DNA of 64,000 nucleotides from JAAYHV01 sp964400515 (GCA_964400515.1 CAYNTJ010000004.1:62001-126000); one strand, 5' to 3'; counted from the stretch's first letter, positions 45,581 through 54,897 are shown. A program made the numbers and translations. Notes: a model not told the origin generated them from the letters alone.

Positions 45581-45609
45581 ATTATACATCTACTCCATAT
45601 CCTTTGCAA
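45581..45609 (-). promoter_or_regulatory. higBA promoter
   Basis: TTGCAA (45604-45609) and TATAAT (45581-45586) are spaced by 17 bases on the minus strand. Confidence 0.7.
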
Positions 45610-45625
45610 GAATTTTTACACACAA

Positions 45626-45658
45626 AAAGCCCTTCTTTCGAAGAGCCTTTGATTAATA
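45626..45658 (-). repeat. 33-bp direct repeat, left copy, with terminator
   Basis: Identical to 47421-47453. On the minus strand it reads as the end of the amidohydrolase gene (TATTAA) followed by a terminator hairpin (AAAGGCTCTTC, GAAA, GAAGGGCTTT), and only this copy is followed by TTTTTG. It appears to be the original terminator displaced by insertion of the cassette. Confidence 0.9.
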
Positions 45659-45691
45659 AATTCTATTCCTCATTACCGTTTCATACCATTC

Positions 45692-46219
45692 CTATCTGTT
45701 AAACTTTTCTAAAAATTCGTCCATAATCGATTTCTTAATATAATAACTCGTCCTATCGCTCATTAATTCTTCGCACATCACATTCAACTCATTTAAAGTT
45801 ATCCACCCTTTTGTATATGCAAGTTCAATGACTCCAAGTATCCCCATACACCTTATATCCAGATCTTTACACGCCTTTCTAACAGGTCCATCATTGCTAT
45901 TACAGTAATAAGAATACTGCTTAGCAATGGAAATAACCAATTTATCTTGCGTAGATAAGTTCTTGTATTTCTTCTCATTTACAAGTTTGGAATATGTTAC
46001 ATAGCCGTTTTCATCTGATAATACCGCCAATTCAAAATCGTAGTTTTCAAGTTCCTTCAAAATAGCTTTAGGCACCTCAGTTTCAAACATATATTTAGAA
46101 AAACAAACCTCATCAAACACTTTAAAAAGTAAATCAAGTCTACCAAGCTCATATAAGTCACATATTATGTTGTTGTCTACTACCGCCGAATTTCTATCCG
46201 AGCTTCTCGTACTGGTCAA
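45692..46219 (-). CDS. PIN-like protein paired with an XRE-ImmA gene
   Basis: The sequence SAVVDNNIICDLYELGRLDLLFKVFDEV followed by EVPKAILKELENY and STQDKLVISIAK, CKDLDIRCMGILGVIELA resembles PIN-fold DUF3368-like nucleases. No ATG fits the N-terminus. The best candidate is TTG 46219, within the end of the XRE-ImmA gene (26-base overlap) and behind a GGGGGG run. Its pairing with XRE-ImmA suggests a toxin-antitoxin or regulatory pair. Function not proven. Confidence 0.65.
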   Translation of the reverse strand: MTSTRSSDRNSAVVDNNIICDLYELGRLDLLFKVFDEVCFSKYMFETEVPKAILKELENYDFELAVLSDENGYVTYSKLVNEKKYKNLSTQDKLVISIAKQYSYYCNSNDGPVRKACKDLDIRCMGILGVIELAYTKGWITLNELNVMCEELMSDRTSYYIKKSIMDEFLEKFNR

Positions 46220-47327
46220 TAGATGCCCCCCACTTCTTAACAATATCTCTAGTTTTATTTAAGTCAAGTTCAAGAACCTCTGAAATCCTGTTTACTGTAA
46301 TCTCATCATCCGCATAAAGCTTTTTCATAGAAGAAATCAATCTATAGTTCTTCTCTTCTATTGATAAATTGGGTAAAGGATTAGGTTCTACAGTCATTAA
46401 ATGATTTGATTGTAGCTTTTTCCAAAAGTCATTGTATTGATTTTTGCTAATTAGTTTATAGTTATATAACGCCATGTATAAAGACTGAAGACTTACTTTA
46501 AAATATTGCTTCATTTCGGTCATGTTCACATCGTTATTTTTAGATTCTATATATTCCTTAACCAGGCATTCAGGTAAAAGGAAATATCCGGCAAACTTAT
46601 TAGCAACCTTTTCGTTAATATCAGTTCTTCCGCTTTTATATAACGGGTTATACTTAACCTCTTTATATTCATTACGATGGAAAAGTAAATGTCCCAGCTC
46701 ATGTATCATGGTAAACACCTGTCTTTCCTCAGGTATATCTTTATTAGTATTAATAAAGATGAAGCTTCCTTCATTAGGAGAATAAGAAGAAGCACCAAAA
46801 AAAGCTTTATTACTAAAGTCAGTAGCTATGACATTTATTCCGCTCTTTTGAATGGTTTCAAAATAGTTGTTAGGAATAAAATCCTGTATATTAAATATAC
46901 GTCTCATTTCCATTGCAATCTTTTCAATACTTTTCTCATCCTCTTCATTCAGTTTATTTTCCTCTAATTTAAGTGCACAACTTTGAGGGACATATTTCAT
47001 TCTTCCTAGATCAACAATATCAATATATTGTTCAAACTTTTTATTGATCTCATTTAAATCAGTTGCACTCATATTGTCATTAGGTTTATCAGCCCTAAAT
47101 AATAGATCTAAGCCCTTGTGTTCCTCCATAAAAAAGTAATCAAAAGAAACTTTAAAGTAACCGGCAACAGCCATAAGTTTCTCACTGTCAATCACCTGTT
47201 CCCCAGTAACGTATTTCCCTATAGTAGGGTGAGTAACATTAATTATTTCAGCTAATTTTCTTTGGGATATATTATTTTCATTCATTAATTCATTTATATT
47301 TTTTCCAATTATTTTTCCTATATTCAT
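46194..47327 (-). CDS. XRE plus ImmA/IrrE metallopeptidase regulator
   Basis: N-terminal helix-turn-helix (INELMNENNISQRKLAEIINVTHPTIGKYVTGE) and central zinc peptidase motif HELGH with VANKFAGYFLLPE following; about 377 residues. Such proteins act as repressors relieved by proteolysis, as in ICEBs1 ImmA/ImmR, here combined in one chain. It overlaps the downstream PIN-like gene. Both lie between 33-bp direct repeats. Confidence 0.88.
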   Translation of the reverse strand: MNIGKIIGKNINELMNENNISQRKLAEIINVTHPTIGKYVTGEQVIDSEKLMAVAGYFKVSFDYFFMEEHKGLDLLFRADKPNDNMSATDLNEINKKFEQYIDIVDLGRMKYVPQSCALKLEENKLNEEDEKSIEKIAMEMRRIFNIQDFIPNNYFETIQKSGINVIATDFSNKAFFGASSYSPNEGSFIFINTNKDIPEERQVFTMIHELGHLLFHRNEYKEVKYNPLYKSGRTDINEKVANKFAGYFLLPECLVKEYIESKNNDVNMTEMKQYFKVSLQSLYMALYNYKLISKNQYNDFWKKLQSNHLMTVEPNPLPNLSIEEKNYRLISSMKKLYADDEITVNRISEVLELDLNKTRDIVKKWGASIDQYEKLG

Positions 47328-47420
47328 ATCTTCATCCCCTTTTTCTTAAATATATATTACCATATTATATTAATTAAATCAAGTTATATGGTAAATTTAT
47401 TTACCACTAAGGATATAGTC

Positions 47421-47453
47421 AAAGCCCTTCTTTCGAAGAGCCTTTGATTAATA
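47421..47453 (-). repeat. 33-bp direct repeat, right copy, at the amidohydrolase stop
   Basis: Identical to 45626-45658. It includes the stop codon of the amidohydrolase gene and the terminator stem, but here the T-run is missing (GACTATATCC follows). The distance between copies is 1,795 bases. Confidence 0.9.
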
Positions 47454-48995
47454 CACCTTTTTCCCTTTTACATAAGTATTCATTACCTTAATATCAATTA
47501 ATCCCTCTTTATCAATCTCAAAAGGATTCCTGTCAAGGATTAGAAAATCAGCATCCTTGCCCTCCTTTAAGGAGCCCTTCGTATCCTCTGCAAAGTTACC
47601 CATAGCATTGTTATAAGTATATACCCTAAGAGCCTCATAAACAGACAGTCTTTGGTCCTCTATCGGATAATTAACCATACCCTGAATCTGTATGAAAGGA
47701 TTAGGAAGCTGCACCGGGCTGTCAGATGACCCAAGCATGTATATGCCCATATCGTAAATCTTCTTAAGGGGTATTTGTCTTTTAAATAGCCTCTCATCAA
47801 TCCAGTTCTCATAGCTATGCTGATAAGTTTTATCCATCCATGAATATCCCGGCTGCACAGAAACATATAGATTCATATCCGCAGCTTTCTTTATATGTTC
47901 ATCCAGGGGAAATTCAAAATGTTCAATTCTGCATCTGTTAGGATTCTCAGATTTATCACCAAGTATCTCAGCATATGCATTTATTGCAATATCAATAGCA
48001 TTACTACCAATGGCATGAATAAGTACTTGGTATTCATCATCAGTAAAAGTACCAATCATTCTTTTGACTTGTTCCAAGTCATAATATGCTTTACCACAAT
48101 TATTACCATCATTTAAATAAGGTATTTCAAAAGCAGCAGTCTTAGATCCAATGGCACCATCAAGCTCCCAGGTTCCACAGCCCCCAACTTTTTTATTCTC
48201 ATCCTTACCCACAAGCTTATCTACTATCTTCTTGTCAGTTAACTGAGGAGATACCCTTATGGTAACCTTGCTAATTCTTCTTGCTATCTTTGCCATTGTA
48301 AAAGGTAGATTGTCCAATTGATCATCAGAAGACTCAAGACATGTGATATCAGTAACACCATAACTTAAAAGAGTGTTTGTGTACTTCTTAAGCGCCTTAA
48401 TCATACTAAATAGATTAAGCTTTTTCTTTTGATAGTATCCAAATAGGCTGCCTGTATTAAACTCATGATCTTCCCCGGATAATATTCCGTTATTATCTTC
48501 AGAATAGATACCCGCATACTTTAATATCTCCTTGGTATGAGCACTGGAATGTCCATCCATGGATATAATTGAGATGTTGGTATCAGGAAACCATTCCTCA
48601 AGTTCAAACCTTGTGGGAAGCCTTTCTTCCTTGATACTGGCCACCATATAGTTAAAGCAAAGAACATCCTTAGTATTAGTTTCACTAATATATTTACCAA
48701 TTTTATCCCTAACTCCCTTTAAGTCATTTGGAACTATTCCATCCTTTGTAATATCACTTATGGATAAACCCATTCCAATCAGAAAAGAAGAAAACACAAA
48801 GTGCATATGAGCATCAGAAAAAGTAGGAATCATAGCCTTACCTTCTAAGTTGACCTCCATTACCTTTTCATTAAGCTTTGGCTTATTTACATATAGCCCT
48901 GCTATCCTGCCATCTCTAACCAGCATAGAATCAAAACATTCATTTTCCCTTTCCATGGTATATATTTTACCGTTATAGTATAAAGTAGTATTCAT
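47448..48995 (-). CDS. Amidohydrolase family protein, YtcJ-like
   Basis: A 515-residue metal-dependent hydrolase: LYYNGKIYTM at the start, IPTFSDAHMHFVFS (HxH motif), CRIEHFEFPLDEHIKKAADMNLYVSVQPG, LGSSDSPV with the conserved Asp, and FAEDTKGSLKEGKDADFLILDRNPF at the end. YtcJ-type enzymes hydrolyse N-substituted amides; the substrate is unknown. Start 48995 overlaps the permease stop as ATGA. The 33-bp repeat ends exactly at its 3' end. Confidence 0.9.
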   Translation of the reverse strand: MNTTLYYNGKIYTMERENECFDSMLVRDGRIAGLYVNKPKLNEKVMEVNLEGKAMIPTFSDAHMHFVFSSFLIGMGLSISDITKDGIVPNDLKGVRDKIGKYISETNTKDVLCFNYMVASIKEERLPTRFELEEWFPDTNISIISMDGHSSAHTKEILKYAGIYSEDNNGILSGEDHEFNTGSLFGYYQKKKLNLFSMIKALKKYTNTLLSYGVTDITCLESSDDQLDNLPFTMAKIARRISKVTIRVSPQLTDKKIVDKLVGKDENKKVGGCGTWELDGAIGSKTAAFEIPYLNDGNNCGKAYYDLEQVKRMIGTFTDDEYQVLIHAIGSNAIDIAINAYAEILGDKSENPNRCRIEHFEFPLDEHIKKAADMNLYVSVQPGYSWMDKTYQHSYENWIDERLFKRQIPLKKIYDMGIYMLGSSDSPVQLPNPFIQIQGMVNYPIEDQRLSVYEALRVYTYNNAMGNFAEDTKGSLKEGKDADFLILDRNPFEIDKEGLIDIKVMNTYVKGKKVY

Positions 48996-50122
48996 ATTAA
49001 AGCCCCCACTGACATAAGAATATAGCAAAGAATAACTATTACTTGCATAGGTGTACTTCCCCATTTGCCCATGGACCAACCAGTATTATCACCTAACCTT
49101 CTCCTTCTTCTAAACATTGGGACAAGGGCAATCGGTATTATTAGACCTATTCCACCTGCTGCAAGGTTTATAAAGCTTATAAATCCGCCGGTAGTAAATA
49201 TAACTAAAACAAAGGAAGGGACAGTAGCTATAATCCAAGATATAGTATTACTTGTATTTAACCTTTCTTCAACTATAGTAGAAAGTGCAAAGGATATGGA
49301 CCAGTAGCTTGTAAGCATGGCAAGAATAATTACAACAGACCCTATAATATTAGCCCAGGTACCTATTCCCTTGGACCATCCTATAATAGCCACCTCAGTA
49401 ACCGGATTAGAAACCGATAAAGTCAGAAACACTGTAATTAATATTATAACCAGATTAATACCAAGCCCGATTACAACTGCTTTACCTATGGCATTTTTAT
49501 CCCATGCTAAACCCTTTGCTGCCTGTGGCACAGAAAAGAAAGCAGCAAAGCAAAACATTACCATGCTGAATACTCCAAGGTAATCAGTAAGTTTTCCATT
49601 TGATATTTCAATAGGATTTAAACCCGAAGAAAAAGAACCAAAGATAAGAACAACATATAGTCCAAGTATAATTAATATTGCTATCTTTTCACTTACCCCT
49701 AAAATCTTAAGACCAAATAAGGCAATTACAGCTGCTATGGCATAAAAGATCACTTGGGCAAGTAACTCGGATATATTAAGGAACTGAAGAATAATATCCG
49801 CTCCACCAACAATATATACCGATAGACTGGTTATAAATACGAATAGCATAACCCCAAAGAATATTACAGTAAGTATTTTGTTATCTTTAAACAGATACTT
49901 CTTGGCAATTTCCACCACCTGTAAATTACCTTCATTGGTGGTAAGCTCAGCCATCATTAAATGCAGCAGCAAGCTACCCACATATGCCGCCAAGATTAAA
50001 ATCAAAGAAAAATATGGATTGGTCTTGGAAACTAAATATGGCACTGCCATAATTCCGCCACCTATTCCATAACCCGTAATAATTGCAGAAGCTTCAAAAA
50101 GCGATAATCTTTCCTTATCCAT
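48992..50122 (-). CDS. Amino-acid permease (AAAP/HAAAP-like)
   Basis: 376 residues with about eleven membrane segments. The start SLFEASAIITGYGIGGGIMAVPYLVSKTNP resembles the aromatic/amino acid permease family N-terminal segment with the unwound glycine stretch, and FSMVMFCFAAFFSVPQAAKGLAWDK is the later family pattern. Its overlap with the amidohydrolase gene suggests uptake of the amide substrate or of its product. Confidence 0.75.
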   Translation of the reverse strand: MDKERLSLFEASAIITGYGIGGGIMAVPYLVSKTNPYFSLILILAAYVGSLLLHLMMAELTTNEGNLQVVEIAKKYLFKDNKILTVIFFGVMLFVFITSLSVYIVGGADIILQFLNISELLAQVIFYAIAAVIALFGLKILGVSEKIAILIILGLYVVLIFGSFSSGLNPIEISNGKLTDYLGVFSMVMFCFAAFFSVPQAAKGLAWDKNAIGKAVVIGLGINLVIILITVFLTLSVSNPVTEVAIIGWSKGIGTWANIIGSVVIILAMLTSYWSISFALSTIVEERLNTSNTISWIIATVPSFVLVIFTTGGFISFINLAAGGIGLIIPIALVPMFRRRRRLGDNTGWSMGKWGSTPMQVIVILCYILMSVGALI

Positions 50123-50246
50123 ATATGCTTCCTTTCTAATAATAGATTTAATATTAGTATTATATCATATTATTTGAATTTTCAGAATTCTATAATTATT
50201 AATATTTAAGAGATATATTTAGAAATGTATATTAAGTAATAAAAAA

Positions 50247-50276
50247 CCACAGTGCCTGATTATTATCAAACACCAT
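50247..50276 (-). terminator. Terminator of the decayed gene at 50298
   Basis: GTGCCTGAT (50252-50260) pairs with ATCAAACAC (50265-50273), including two G-U pairs on the minus strand, with CCA/TGG beyond; a T-run follows on the minus strand. Confidence 0.7.
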
Positions 50277-50297
50277 GGATACTGTTATCGTTTACTG

Positions 50298-50447
50298 TCA
50301 TTTCGCTATTCTATTTTTCTTAGGCTTCTTCCATATCTTCAATTCAAACTTCTTTAGTTTATGCTGCTTTCTTAGCTTTAATTCAGCTTCTTTTAAGCAA
50401 TTAGCCGGGTTTAATACCCTTATACCATCATTACTTTCATATTTGTT
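50298..50447 (-). pseudogene. Remnant of a paralogue of the 56431 membrane protein
   Basis: The minus-strand frame is SNDGIRVLNPANCLKEAEL and continues with a lysine-rich tail to a stop. It aligns with NGIRALDPANYLSQAEIEA at the end of the 56431-56805 product. No start codon or membrane segments remain upstream, where stops occur. So it is a decayed 3' fragment, still followed by its terminator. The remainder of the spacer 50123-50512 holds nothing else I can name. Confidence 0.7.
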
Positions 50448-50512
50448 TTATTCAACCACATGAAATATGATCTATTTATCCAGTATATATGTTTAGTTTA
50501 TTAGAACGTTTT

Positions 50513-52267
50513 TTAACTCATAGAATCCAAATTCTGAGTATTATAAAGCCTTGCATATACCCCATCTTTTTTCATTAATTCTTCATGGTTTCCATCTTCT
50601 ATTACTTCACCATTATCAAATACCAAAATTCTATCAGCATTTCTAACTGTGGATAATCTATGGGCAATTACAAATGTAGTTCTACCGACTATTAAGCTAT
50701 CAAAGGTCTCTTGTATCTTAGCCTCCGTAACACTGTCAAGAGCAGATGTGGCTTCATCCAGTATTAAAAACGGCGGATTCTTTAGGAATATTCTGGCTAT
50801 GGAAACCCTCTGCTTTTGACCGCCCGAAAGCATTGTTCCACGCTCTCCAACAAAGGTATTAAAACCATCAGACATATTCATTATGTCATCATAAATCTCA
50901 GCTTGCTTTGCAGCAAATGCAACCTCATTATCAGTGGCATCAGGTCTTCCATATCTGATGTTTTCCATTATGCTGTCAGCAAAAAGAAACACTTCCTGAT
51001 CCACTACCCCAATATTTTTATGAAGAGACTCCTGAGTAACATCCCGTATATCTATTTTATCAAGGAGTATTCTTCCCTTATCAACATCATAAAATCTAGG
51101 AATCAATTTACATAATGTGGATTTACCACCACCCGATTGACCAACAACGGCAACCGTTTCTCCCGGCTCCACATGAAGGGAAATCTCATGCAATACTTTA
51201 ATACCCTTTTTATATGAAAAGCTTACGTTTTCAATATCAAGTTCACCCTTTACCCTATCCAAAGTTATAGCATTTGGGGCATCCTTCATTTCCGTATCGG
51301 TACGCATTATATCAACAAAACGTACTAATCCGGCTCCGCCTTTTGAAAAAAGCTCAGCAAAATTTGAAAGCTTTCTTATTGGAGTAATAAATGTGGCAAT
51401 GTACAGACTGAAAGTAATTAAATCAATTTGATTCATTTTTCCTTGCATAATCAGTATTCCGCCTACTAATATAACTGTAACCGGTAATATGCAAAGAAAA
51501 AATTCCATGGTAGCTACAAATCTTCCCATGGCTTTATAGAAACCCGTTTTAGACTTTTTAAAAGCATCATTAGACTCACTAAACTTATCAAATTCAGAAT
51601 CCTCATTGGCAAAAGCCTTAGCAGTTTTCATTCCGGAAAGACCCGATTCAATATTTACATTTATAGATGCTGTTTTTTCTTTCACTTCCAAAGAAGCCTT
51701 AGACATATCAGAACGTCTAAACCATACTACAATTAGAAATATTGGTAGGATTAAAGCAATAACCAGGGTTAATTGCCACTGAATAGTAAACAGTATACTT
51801 AAAGAACCTATTATTGTTAAGGTGGATATGAAAACATCCTCAGGGCCATGATGGGCTAGTTCAGTTATGTCAAATAAATCAGCAGTAAGTCTGCTCATTA
51901 GTTGCCCGGTTCTGTTTTTATCAAAATATCCATAGGATAATTCCTGCATATGCTTAAATAAATCACTTCTAATATCCGCTTCCACAAGTACCCCAAAAGC
52001 ATGACCATAGTAGGTTATTATATAGTAGAAAAAAGCCCTGGCAGTATATGCCACTATCATAATTGCCATAATTATGATAAATGTTTTAAAGGCACTTACC
52101 GGCAAAAGCTCATATAGGGAATAACGCGTTATTGCAGGAAATGATAAATCAATGGCTGCAATTAATAGGGCACATGACATATCTAGAATAAATAACTTCT
52201 TGTGCGGTTTAAAATATGAAAAAAATATCGAAACTAACGATCTAGTTTGAAACTCTTTTGTATCCAT
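50513..52267 (-). CDS. ABC exporter, fused permease-ATPase
   Basis: 584 residues: six membrane segments in the first 320, then an ABC domain with Walker A GQSGGGKST, Q-loop GVVDQEVF, signature LSGGQKQRVSIAR, Walker B FLILDEATSALD and H-loop AHRLST. It is a half-transporter that would form a homodimer, of the MsbA/BmrA type. Substrate unknown. The next gene on the same strand begins 114 bases beyond its start (MATE exporter), so it may have its own promoter. Confidence 0.9.
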   Translation of the reverse strand: MDTKEFQTRSLVSIFFSYFKPHKKLFILDMSCALLIAAIDLSFPAITRYSLYELLPVSAFKTFIIIMAIMIVAYTARAFFYYIITYYGHAFGVLVEADIRSDLFKHMQELSYGYFDKNRTGQLMSRLTADLFDITELAHHGPEDVFISTLTIIGSLSILFTIQWQLTLVIALILPIFLIVVWFRRSDMSKASLEVKEKTASINVNIESGLSGMKTAKAFANEDSEFDKFSESNDAFKKSKTGFYKAMGRFVATMEFFLCILPVTVILVGGILIMQGKMNQIDLITFSLYIATFITPIRKLSNFAELFSKGGAGLVRFVDIMRTDTEMKDAPNAITLDRVKGELDIENVSFSYKKGIKVLHEISLHVEPGETVAVVGQSGGGKSTLCKLIPRFYDVDKGRILLDKIDIRDVTQESLHKNIGVVDQEVFLFADSIMENIRYGRPDATDNEVAFAAKQAEIYDDIMNMSDGFNTFVGERGTMLSGGQKQRVSIARIFLKNPPFLILDEATSALDSVTEAKIQETFDSLIVGRTTFVIAHRLSTVRNADRILVFDNGEVIEDGNHEELMKKDGVYARLYNTQNLDSMS

Positions 52268-52388
52268 TCATATTTCCCCTTTCATTTATTTCCCTTAATA
52301 ATAACATATCTAATCTAAGTAATCTATTTATCAATCAATTACTCTTTCTATTATTCTTATAGCTTTAAAGTAACATTCATTTACTACT

Positions 52389-53726
52389 CTAAGTTAAACG
52401 AGTGTTATCCTTAATACCAAAAGGTTTCTTCTTTATAAGCACTAGAGCTATTATGGCAGTCACATATTCCGTTGTAATAATCGGAAGCCAAATTCCTATT
52501 TCTCCAAACATAAGGGGTAATAAAAATAAGCTAATAAGGACTACCACTAGGCTCCTAGATGAAGCTAGTACAATTGATAATAGCGGCTGATTTATTGCCG
52601 TATAATATGTGGTAAGCACTATATTTGCCCCTGTGGCAATAAAGGATACGGAATAGAATTTCATAATGACACCGGCAATTTCGATAGTGCTATTATCCTT
52701 TACAAATAGGGATGATATTTCATAGCCAAAAATGTAGCATATAGCTCCTAGCACCATTCCTATTATAACGCTTGTGCTTACGGAAATTTTTCGTAAGCTT
52801 TTTACCCTATCCAATTCATTCGCTCCGTAGTTATAACTTATCGGGGATTGAATAGCATCTGAAATACCAAAAAATAAAACTGTGGCAAAATTAAATATTT
52901 GTAACGCTATACCATAAGCAGAAACACCAATCTCTCCCATATACTTAAGTATTATGAGATTGTATATAAATCCTGTTATGGCAACGGCCACCATGCTAAG
53001 CATCTCACTGGACCCATTATATATCATGGCAAATATATCTCTTTTCAAAAAATTAGGTCTTTTAAACTCCCAGTAATCAGATCTGATAACTTCTATAATA
53101 AGATATAAGAAAGCCGCCATTTGCCCCAGCCCAGTTCCAAGGGCCGCTCCCTTGATTCCCATATCAAGTAAAACAATAAAAACGTAATCAAGAGTAATAT
53201 TTGTAACAGTACTTATTCCCGCAGAAATCACACTGGCCATAGGTTTTCCGTCAAGCTTAACAAAAAAACTTAGTGACATGGGCAACAGAAAAAAAATCAC
53301 AAAAGGACCCACATAAAGTAAATAATCCGATGCCAATTCCCCAACATTTTGAGAAAGCCTAAGAAGCCTTGGAAAAGCATCATTTAATGTCATCATGATT
53401 ACCGTCATAACAATAGCAACCATAGTCAGCAGTGATAAGGTTAAGTTAAAAAAGTTATTGCTTCTTTCCCTGTTATCACTTCCCCTGTGAATTCCAGCCA
53501 AAGTATTTCCGCCTATTCCTATCAAAGGAGATATACTTACAATTATAGTTATAACCGGCATAATCAGTGTTAATGCTGCCAATCCGTCTTTACCTACTAC
53601 ACGCCCTATAAATATTGTGTCAACCATCATTGCTGTATTTGCGGCAACCATGGCTAGTATTGATGGTATCACATAAGATATAAATATTTTATTTATATTA
53701 GTTTTACCTAAATCAAGCTGTTTCAT
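52389..53726 (-). CDS. MATE family efflux transporter
   Basis: 445 residues and twelve predicted membrane segments, with the MATE-typical SYVIPSILAMVAANTAMMVDTIFIGRVVGKDGLAALTLIMPV at the N-terminus, which starts the first pseudo-repeat. These exporters use Na+ or H+ gradients to expel drugs or metabolites. The methyltransferase gene lies 21 bases upstream on the same strand. Confidence 0.9.
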   Translation of the reverse strand: MKQLDLGKTNINKIFISYVIPSILAMVAANTAMMVDTIFIGRVVGKDGLAALTLIMPVITIIVSISPLIGIGGNTLAGIHRGSDNRERSNNFFNLTLSLLTMVAIVMTVIMMTLNDAFPRLLRLSQNVGELASDYLLYVGPFVIFFLLPMSLSFFVKLDGKPMASVISAGISTVTNITLDYVFIVLLDMGIKGAALGTGLGQMAAFLYLIIEVIRSDYWEFKRPNFLKRDIFAMIYNGSSEMLSMVAVAITGFIYNLIILKYMGEIGVSAYGIALQIFNFATVLFFGISDAIQSPISYNYGANELDRVKSLRKISVSTSVIIGMVLGAICYIFGYEISSLFVKDNSTIEIAGVIMKFYSVSFIATGANIVLTTYYTAINQPLLSIVLASSRSLVVVLISLFLLPLMFGEIGIWLPIITTEYVTAIIALVLIKKKPFGIKDNTRLT

Positions 53727-53747
53727 TTATACCTCTCAAAATTAAAC

Positions 53748-54296
53748 CTAAATTTTCTTAACAGCATATATTAAGAATTTCCCGTCATGCTCAGGATAAT
53801 CCGTGTAATCATCATAAAGTACTTCGTACTTTATACCCGATTCCCCTATCACATCCTTTAATGTCTTTTCCCTCTTTTCCCCTTTGTAGATACATACAAC
53901 CAGTATTCCTTGCCTTTTAAGTTCATTAAAAACCCTAAGCAACAGATTCTTTTCCCTTTCATAATCCCTTTTATAGAAATGGAATACGGAATCCATTAAG
54001 ACAATATCAAAATCTCCCAAGCCGTAGTAACCATTAAAATCAACAACTAACCCTTTAACACCAAGCCCTTCTTCCTTCGCAGCTTCATTAAGCTTATATA
54101 TGCCAACATCAGAAACATCAATCCCTATAACCTTGTATCCCATTCTCCCAAGGGCCAAGCTGTCTCTTCCTTGTCCGCATCCCAAATCAAGGACATATTT
54201 ATCCTTAGGAAATTTATTAAATAAATCCACAAGACCGGGATAAGGATTTCCAAAATAGTTATCTTCTTCATAATACTTGTTATACTTGTTAATCAT
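53748..54296 (-). CDS. Class I SAM-dependent methyltransferase
   Basis: 182 residues with motif I YVLDLGCGQGRDSLALGRMGYKVIGIDVSD and motif II-like DFDIVLMDSVFHF. It resembles the TehB/UbiE-type small methyltransferases. Substrate unknown. It starts 1 base after the stop of the anchored protein 54298-54897 and lies 21 bases before the MATE gene, so an operon of three genes is likely. Confidence 0.88.
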   Translation of the reverse strand: MINKYNKYYEEDNYFGNPYPGLVDLFNKFPKDKYVLDLGCGQGRDSLALGRMGYKVIGIDVSDVGIYKLNEAAKEEGLGVKGLVVDFNGYYGLGDFDIVLMDSVFHFYKRDYEREKNLLLRVFNELKRQGILVVCIYKGEKREKTLKDVIGESGIKYEVLYDDYTDYPEHDGKFLIYAVKKI

Positions 54297-54297
54297 A

Positions 54298-54897
54298 TTA
54301 CTTAATAACCTCTACACTTGTCACATACATAACCTCGCATGCTCCATCACCTGTATCAGTTCTTGTCAAGCTGCTGGTCCATGGACCACTCTCAAAATTC
54401 ACCTTAACAAGATATCCCTTTAGCTTAATATGATCCCCCTCATCAAGGGCTCTAATATCCTTTAGAATATCATTATTCTCATGAATAAGATGTACATTGG
54501 CAGAACGTTCACCGATATATGAAACACTAACCGGGCAATCATTATCCATGTTATAGTAGTACCATCTTCCCCTTTGGGAATACTTAACATAGTCATCAAT
54601 TTCCTTACTATTTAAATCCCCCCAAGCAAGGGCAACATCATACCTTGATATATCAGAGGCATAATCAGAGTACTTCTTCTTGCTTTTTATAACAGCTTCA
54701 ATCGTATACTCCGCAAGAAAATCAACTTCAACTTCCTTCTCCATATTTGTAACATAAACACTCTTTGGGGCATCTAGGTCAACCTGAACCGGATCAGGAA
54801 GTTCCCCTTGATAGCCATCCTTAGATAGACCCACCTTTATTACTATGACTAAAAACATTATTACGGCGACTATTATCAGTTTTTCAAATTTTTTCAT
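54298..54897 (-). CDS. Membrane-anchored protein, unknown function
   Basis: A short basic N-terminus followed by a hydrophobic stretch (LIIVAVIMFLVIVIKVGL, residues 6-23) predicts one membrane anchor with the rest outside. The 175-residue outer part has WGDLNSKEIDDYVKYSQRGRWYYYN and LKGYLVKV. I know similar proteins only as uncharacterised. Start 54897 is taken with GGTGG in front. Confidence 0.65.
   Translation of the reverse strand: MKKFEKLIIVAVIMFLVIVIKVGLSKDGYQGELPDPVQVDLDAPKSVYVTNMEKEVEVDFLAEYTIEAVIKSKKKYSDYASDISRYDVALAWGDLNSKEIDDYVKYSQRGRWYYYNMDNDCPVSVSYIGERSANVHLIHENNDILKDIRALDEGDHIKLKGYLVKVNFESGPWTSSLTRTDTGDGACEVMYVTSVEVIK

Noticed and set aside
50275..50463. Plus-strand open frame of 62 residues
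   Set aside because: It is the antisense of the decayed minus-strand gene remnant; hydrophobic composition is a by-product of AT-rich complement.
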